Assembly: GCA_030619245.1 (NCBI GenBank)
Contig: JAUXBS010000046.1
Coordinates: 1 to 7,787 of the forward strand
Source of the DNA: Clostridia bacterium
GTDB lineage: Bacteria; UBA6262; WVXT01; JAUXBS01
Direction: 5' to 3'
Length of the DNA: 7,787 bases
The translations under genes and the position numbers were made by a program. Below, piece after piece: positions 6,788-7,787 of this stretch. Each line of letters begins with the position of its first letter. Position 1 is the first letter of the stretch. A model generated the notes under the pieces. It ran no database searches. It saw nothing but the letters and a program-made list of their open reading frames with translations, and was not told the DNA's origin.

Positions 6788-6858
6788 GGAAGGAATCAGG
6801 TTGAGGGGGATGAAAAACTAAGTCGGACAGTAATGAAGCAAAATATGAATTTATTAAA
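6788..6858 (+). other. Unusual pilO-pilP junction
   Basis: This 71-nt gap breaks the tight packing of the operon. SD-like purine runs occur at 6788-6794 and 6803-6809, too far from pilP to serve it. Immediately after them is ATGAAAAACTAA (6810-6821), whose first ten bases repeat exactly at the pilP start (6859-6868). A nine-codon ORF (6833-6862, MKQNMNLLK) in the pilO frame ends in TGA overlapping the pilP ATG. No promoter or terminator is recognised. Confidence 0.45.
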
Positions 6859-7365
6859 ATGAAAAACTTAAAAAATATAATAATTAATGTACCGCTAATG
6901 TTATTGTTTCTGGTTTTATTCGCCGGCTGCGGAGGAAAAGAGCCGGAATATACGGCGAGGAAGCCGGTTACTTATGTGAAGAAAAAACCTGAAGCAGAAA
7001 AAAAGGAAGAAAAAAGATATGTATATAGAACAAGAAATAGAAGGAATCCTTTTATTCCCCCGGGCATCAAGAGCGCCAGGTCATCCAAGGTGGGAGAACT
7101 TGACCTTTCAATGCTTGAATTAAAAGGAATTATGAAATCAAAGGACGGGGGAGGAAAATACGCCCTTATTGCGGGGCCCGGAGGGAAGAGTTATATTATT
7201 AAAGGCACAAAACTGATAGGGTTAGATAATAAAGTTGTTAAGGGTGTTTCCGGGACGATTAAGGATGACAGGGTTATCCTGGTTACGAAGAGGCAGTACA
7301 TGCGTGTATTGAAAATAAAAAACAAGAAATCGGGGATTTCATTATCCGATATTAACATAAAATAG
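6859..7365 (+). CDS. pilP: Type IV pilus lipoprotein PilP
   Basis: PilP is a lipoprotein whose C-terminal beta-domain contacts the secretin PilQ, while its flexible N-terminal part binds PilN/PilO. The 168-residue protein has a signal peptide with a lipobox-like FAGC, giving the lipidated Cys24. A Lys/Glu/Pro-rich linker (about 27-57) and RNPFIPP (62-68), the family's 'R-x-P-F' segment, come next. The compact beta-domain (about 78-153) has ELKGIM, ALIAGPGGKSYIIKGTKLIG and 'VILV', which fit the usual 'G.i..g..A.v...g..y.v..Gd.iG' pattern. ATG 6859 is the only usable start that keeps the full signal peptide; Met14 would leave a very short one. There is no good ribosome binding site just upstream, and the overlapping ATGA suggests reinitiation. 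Confidence 0.88.
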   Translation: MKNLKNIIINVPLMLLFLVLFAGCGGKEPEYTARKPVTYVKKKPEAEKKEEKRYVYRTRNRRNPFIPPGIKSARSSKVGELDLSMLELKGIMKSKDGGGKYALIAGPGGKSYIIKGTKLIGLDNKVVKGVSGTIKDDRVILVTKRQYMRVLKIKNKKSGISLSDINIK

Positions 7366-7383
7366 GAGAAGGAGAAATAATAT

Positions 7384-7787
7384 ATGAAAAAGAATACTAA
7401 CAAACTGATTTTTCTGGCGGGTTTTATTGCGCTGTTGTTCATGATGTTTAATCGAACTATGCTGGCTGAAAAGAATACGGCTCCCGCTTATAAAGAAATT
7501 AAGGGCGTTACGGTAAAGAAGGTTAATGATTCCAGGTCGGAGGTGGTTATTGAAACAACGGGGCTTATCAGTAAGTACCGTTGTTTTAAGATTATGGACC
7601 CGCCCAAACTTGTAATTGACCTGACAGGAGCGAAGCACAGCTGGGACAAAAAGAACCTGGACGTGAATAATCCGCTGATTAAGAGAATAAGGACCAGCCA
7701 GTTCCTGGATGAGCCTGAAAAGGTTGTCCGTGTCGTGCTGGATCTGCATAAAGAAGTGAAGTACGAGGCGATGAGCACGTTAAAAAA
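7384..7787 (+). CDS. pilQ: Type IV pilus secretin PilQ, N-terminal part (3' partial)
   Basis: The gene runs off the window; 134 codons are visible. ATG 7384 has a clear ribosome binding site, AAGGAG at 7369-7374. The N-terminus is a Sec signal peptide (hydrophobic about 8-22, cleavage likely after MLA at about residue 28). From about residue 40 to the window end there is an AMIN domain: 'VVIETTG', then 'DPPKLVIDLTG' (72-82), 'IKRIRTSQF' (99-107) and 'VVRVVLDL' (114-121). AMIN domains bind peptidoglycan and occur at the start of PilQ secretins and of AmiC-type amidases. The position after pilP makes PilQ by far the better reading. The secretin channel domains that would prove it lie beyond the window. 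PilQ would form the outer-membrane pore for the pilus fibre. Confidence 0.87.
   Translation, partial: MKKNTNKLIFLAGFIALLFMMFNRTMLAEKNTAPAYKEIKGVTVKKVNDSRSEVVIETTGLISKYRCFKIMDPPKLVIDLTGAKHSWDKKNLDVNNPLIKRIRTSQFLDEPEKVVRVVLDLHKEVKYEAMSTLK

Noticed and set aside
6785..6862. TGA recoded as an amino acid in this genome
   Set aside because: No other gene here contains an in-frame TGA, Trp is always TGG and Gly uses GGN, so a standard code is the simpler reading.
6999..7005. A-AAA-AAG slippery heptamer in frame within pilP
   Set aside because: It lies in the Lys/Glu-rich linker, where such runs arise from composition. The -1 frame stops within a few codons and no stimulating stem or internal SD is evident.

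Overview
The window reads as one 5'-truncated surface-protein gene, one outer-membrane protein gene and the pilMNOPQ block of a type IV pilus (or related type II secretion) machine, the last gene cut by the window end. All real genes are on the + strand. The mixture points to a Gram-negative, uncultured candidate-phylum bacterium: outer-membrane secretin and PorV/PorQ-like barrel, frequent AGG (Arg) and ATA (Ile) codons, a moderate GC content, and a giant fibronectin type III protein with 'W-T-A-P-G-D-D/N-G' loops. Such proteins are, as I recall, common in Elusimicrobiota, Omnitrophota and neighbouring candidate lineages. This placement is inference, because no phylogenetic marker is present.

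Region 1 (2-2998): the C-terminal 998 residues of a large exported protein. It has at least five enlarged fibronectin III modules, a sixth Ig/FN3-like module, a ZU5-like module, and a C-terminal module resembling the gliding-motility/T9SS-type sorting domain (CHU_C). A short hairpin follows. Region 2 (3078-4316): a PorV/PorQ-family outer-membrane barrel with a TPR helix pair appended after its last beta-strand. In Bacteroidota, PorV is the outer-membrane partner that handles proteins carrying C-terminal sorting domains, so this side-by-side arrangement deserves attention.

Region 3 (4317-4552): a 236-bp gap with a 12-bp palindrome, a consensus sigma70 promoter (TTGACA, 17 bp, TATAAT with TGn) and an untranslated leader of about 150 nt. 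I see no further protein gene there beyond a possible 8-codon leader ORF.

Region 4 (4553-7787): pilM, pilN, pilO, pilP and the start of pilQ, with gaps of 1, 5, 71 and 18 nt, almost certainly one operon. PilM is the cytoplasmic actin-like protein that binds the PilN N-terminal motif. PilN and PilO are inner-membrane partners with coiled coils. PilP is the lipoprotein linking PilN/PilO to the PilQ secretin, which opens with a peptidoglycan-binding AMIN domain. The pilO-pilP junction is odd: the pilO frame stays open past its stop up to a TGA that overlaps the pilP ATG, and the expected ribosome binding site near pilP is missing.

No RNA gene, insertion sequence, CRISPR array or tRNA was seen.
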